From the NCBI GenBank assembly GCA_002441005.1, contig DJWO01000014.1:62001-126000 (forward strand): 64,000 nt of DNA, given 5' to 3'. The stretch comes from Candidatus Aminicenantes bacterium UBA6228 (lineage in GTDB: Bacteria; Acidobacteriota; Aminicenantia; Aminicenantales; Saccharicenantaceae). A model generated the notes under the pieces. It had not been told where the DNA came from. It made no database searches and saw nothing but the letters and a program-made list of their open reading frames with translations. Shown one piece after another: positions 62,884 through 64,000 of the stretch; positions within the stretch are counted from its first letter, which is position 1; every line of letters starts with the position of its first letter. The position numbers and the translations under genes are program-made.

Positions 62884-63552
62884 ATGATTGAACTTTATCA
62901 TATCTGGAAGCAGTACCAGAAACCTCACTGGGCTATTGCCGATGTTTCCCTCGAAATAAACACCGGGGACTTCTGTTTTATCACCGGGCCCAGCGGTTCA
63001 GGCAAAACAACCCTGCTCAGAATTATTTTCAGGGAAATCCTGCCGACTGAAGGTCAGATCCTCATCGATGGAGTCAATATTCTTAAAATACCTGATCATA
63101 AAATTTATAAACTCCGCCGGCTGATGGGAATTGTCTTCCAGGATTTCAGGTTGATGTTTCATCAATCAGTTTTTGCCAATGTAGCCATATCCCTGCAGAT
63201 TACCGGCCTGCCGGATAAAGAGATCAGACGCCGGGTTTTCAACTCTCTCCGCCAGGTCAACCTCCATCATAAAATGTGGGAATATCCTTCCAGGCTGTCC
63301 TATGGCGAGCAGCAAAGAGTGGCCATCGCCCGGGCCATAGTCAATCACCCTAAGATTCTGCTGGCTGATGAGCCAACCGGCAATCTGGACCCGGAACTGG
63401 CCTACGAAATTATGACCATTTTTAAGGAAATCAACGATCAGGGAGCAACGGTCATTATTGGTAGCCATGACCGGGAATTAATCCGTCATTTTGGCCATAA
63501 AATCTTTTTCCTTCAGACAGGCAAAATCATTGGCCAGGAAGTAAAGCCATGA
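62884..63552 (+). CDS. ftsE: Cell division ATP-binding protein FtsE
   Basis: 222 residues. Walker A GPSGSGKTTLL, Q-loop FQDFRL, signature LSYGEQQRVAIARA and Walker B ILLADEPTGNLD are intact. With FtsX it controls septal peptidoglycan hydrolysis. It starts 16 nt after gatB with no ribosome binding site, and overlaps ftsX by ATGA. A 14-bp palindrome AATAAGATCTTATT spans the gatB stop. Confidence 0.95.
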   Translation: MIELYHIWKQYQKPHWAIADVSLEINTGDFCFITGPSGSGKTTLLRIIFREILPTEGQILIDGVNILKIPDHKIYKLRRLMGIVFQDFRLMFHQSVFANVAISLQITGLPDKEIRRRVFNSLRQVNLHHKMWEYPSRLSYGEQQRVAIARAIVNHPKILLADEPTGNLDPELAYEIMTIFKEINDQGATVIIGSHDRELIRHFGHKIFFLQTGKIIGQEVKP

Positions 63553-64000
63553 TTTTCAGACAGCTCAAATATCTTTTGCAGTCAGCTGGCCATAACCTCT
63601 GGAATTTCCGGGGCCGCAATTTGATTTCGGTTCTGATTATCAGTTTTTCTTTCCTGGTGATCGGAGTTTTTTTAGCCCTGTCCAATAACCTGACTTATCT
63701 TGGTGAGCAGTTATCGAATAACCTGGCCATTTCTTTCTTTCTTAAACAGAATTTACCAGCTAAAGAGGTCGAAGAAATAAGGCAGGTAATCCTGGATTCA
63801 ACCTTAGTGGATAACGTAGTTTATGTTTCTCAGAGCGAAGCCCTGAGCCGTTTTACCGCCAACTTTCCAGAATTAAAAGAGATTGTGGCCAATCTGGACT
63901 CAAATCCTTTTCCTCCTTCGCTGGAAGCCAGGCTCAAAGATAAGTCTGTCACCTTAGCCACCATTACTGCTTTTATTGACCACATCAAGCGCCTGCCTGG
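63549..64000 (+). CDS. ftsX: Cell division protein FtsX (5' part; runs off the window)
   Basis: The first 150 codons, beginning MIFRQLKYLLQSAGHNLW. A membrane helix (LISVLIISFSFLVIGVFLAL, about 26-45) is followed by the extracytoplasmic domain with SISFFLKQN-like AISFFLKQNLPAKEVEEI and YVSQSEALSRF, as expected for FtsX. It overlaps ftsE by four bases. Confidence 0.92.
   Translation, partial: MIFRQLKYLLQSAGHNLWNFRGRNLISVLIISFSFLVIGVFLALSNNLTYLGEQLSNNLAISFFLKQNLPAKEVEEIRQVILDSTLVDNVVYVSQSEALSRFTANFPELKEIVANLDSNPFPPSLEARLKDKSVTLATITAFIDHIKRLP

Noticed and set aside
1..64000. CRISPR arrays, intact insertion sequences, prophage or integrases
   Set aside because: No regularly spaced repeats and no transposase, recombinase or phage structural protein was seen.

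Overview
The window reads as chromosomal DNA of a Gram-negative, anaerobic, peptide- and amino-acid-using bacterium. An outer membrane is shown by a TonB-dependent receptor, two other predicted outer-membrane barrels, several exported enzymes and a type IV pilus tip cluster. Anaerobic metabolism is suggested by a four-subunit pyruvate:ferredoxin oxidoreductase, a stand-alone 2[4Fe-4S] ferredoxin, an Etf:quinone-oxidoreductase-like iron-sulfur membrane protein, HypF, QueH and a short ThiC. The mix of Na+/amino-acid symporters and secreted peptidases resembles Candidatus Aminicenantes or a related Acidobacteria-like lineage. This placement is an inference from gene content; there is no rRNA gene in the window.

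Layout. 0-7.3 kb: amino-acid uptake (AGCS symporter, GltS, APC permease), a GspG-like pseudopilin, tRNA-Lys and a secreted DPP-IV-type peptidase. 7.3-14.1 kb: a five-gene minor-pilin operon ending in a large PilY1-like tip protein. 14.2-18.4 kb: a DhaL-DegV fusion, an exported MsrB-MsrA fusion, and a secreted nuclease with a small OB-fold-like partner. 18.4-24 kb: a TonB receptor with an unusual leader and a strong terminator, tRNA-Arg(CCG), and the membrane Fe-S oxidoreductase. 24.4-30 kb: a small barrel, a lipoprotein prolyl oligopeptidase, an SSS symporter preceded by a 30-residue membrane peptide, and an atypical phosphofructokinase. 30-33.2 kb: gltX-hutU. 33.4-38.1 kb: a c-di-GMP locus (GGDEF-PilZ protein, coiled-coil protein, HD-GYP protein). 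38.2-41.9 kb: translation and rRNA-modification genes (prmC, prfA, rpmE, an unknown gene, rsmD). 42-47.4 kb: thiC, an endonuclease IV-like gene and porGDAB. 47.4-52 kb: a TlpA-like lipoprotein, fabH, an outer-membrane protein and an M14 carboxypeptidase. 52-64 kb: queH, hypF, a zinc-ribbon membrane protein, an M50 protease, ferredoxin, a TPR protein, an unknown GATase/nuclease-like protein, tRNA-Arg(CCT), mutM, two small membrane proteins, gatB, ftsE and the start of ftsX.

How they fit together. Secreted S9 and M14 peptidases would release peptides and amino acids; TonB and Na+-coupled carriers import them; HutU and PorGDAB are catabolic steps; ferredoxin and the Etf-linked membrane protein would carry electrons. 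I found no CRISPR array, intact insertion sequence, prophage or rRNA. The least ordinary items are a probable ATT start codon in the M14 gene, a phosphofructokinase with an altered nucleotide site, several genes with a -10 box placed as in leaderless mRNAs, an unknown protein with a degenerate nuclease-like domain, and an unexplained structured intergenic segment near 58 kb.
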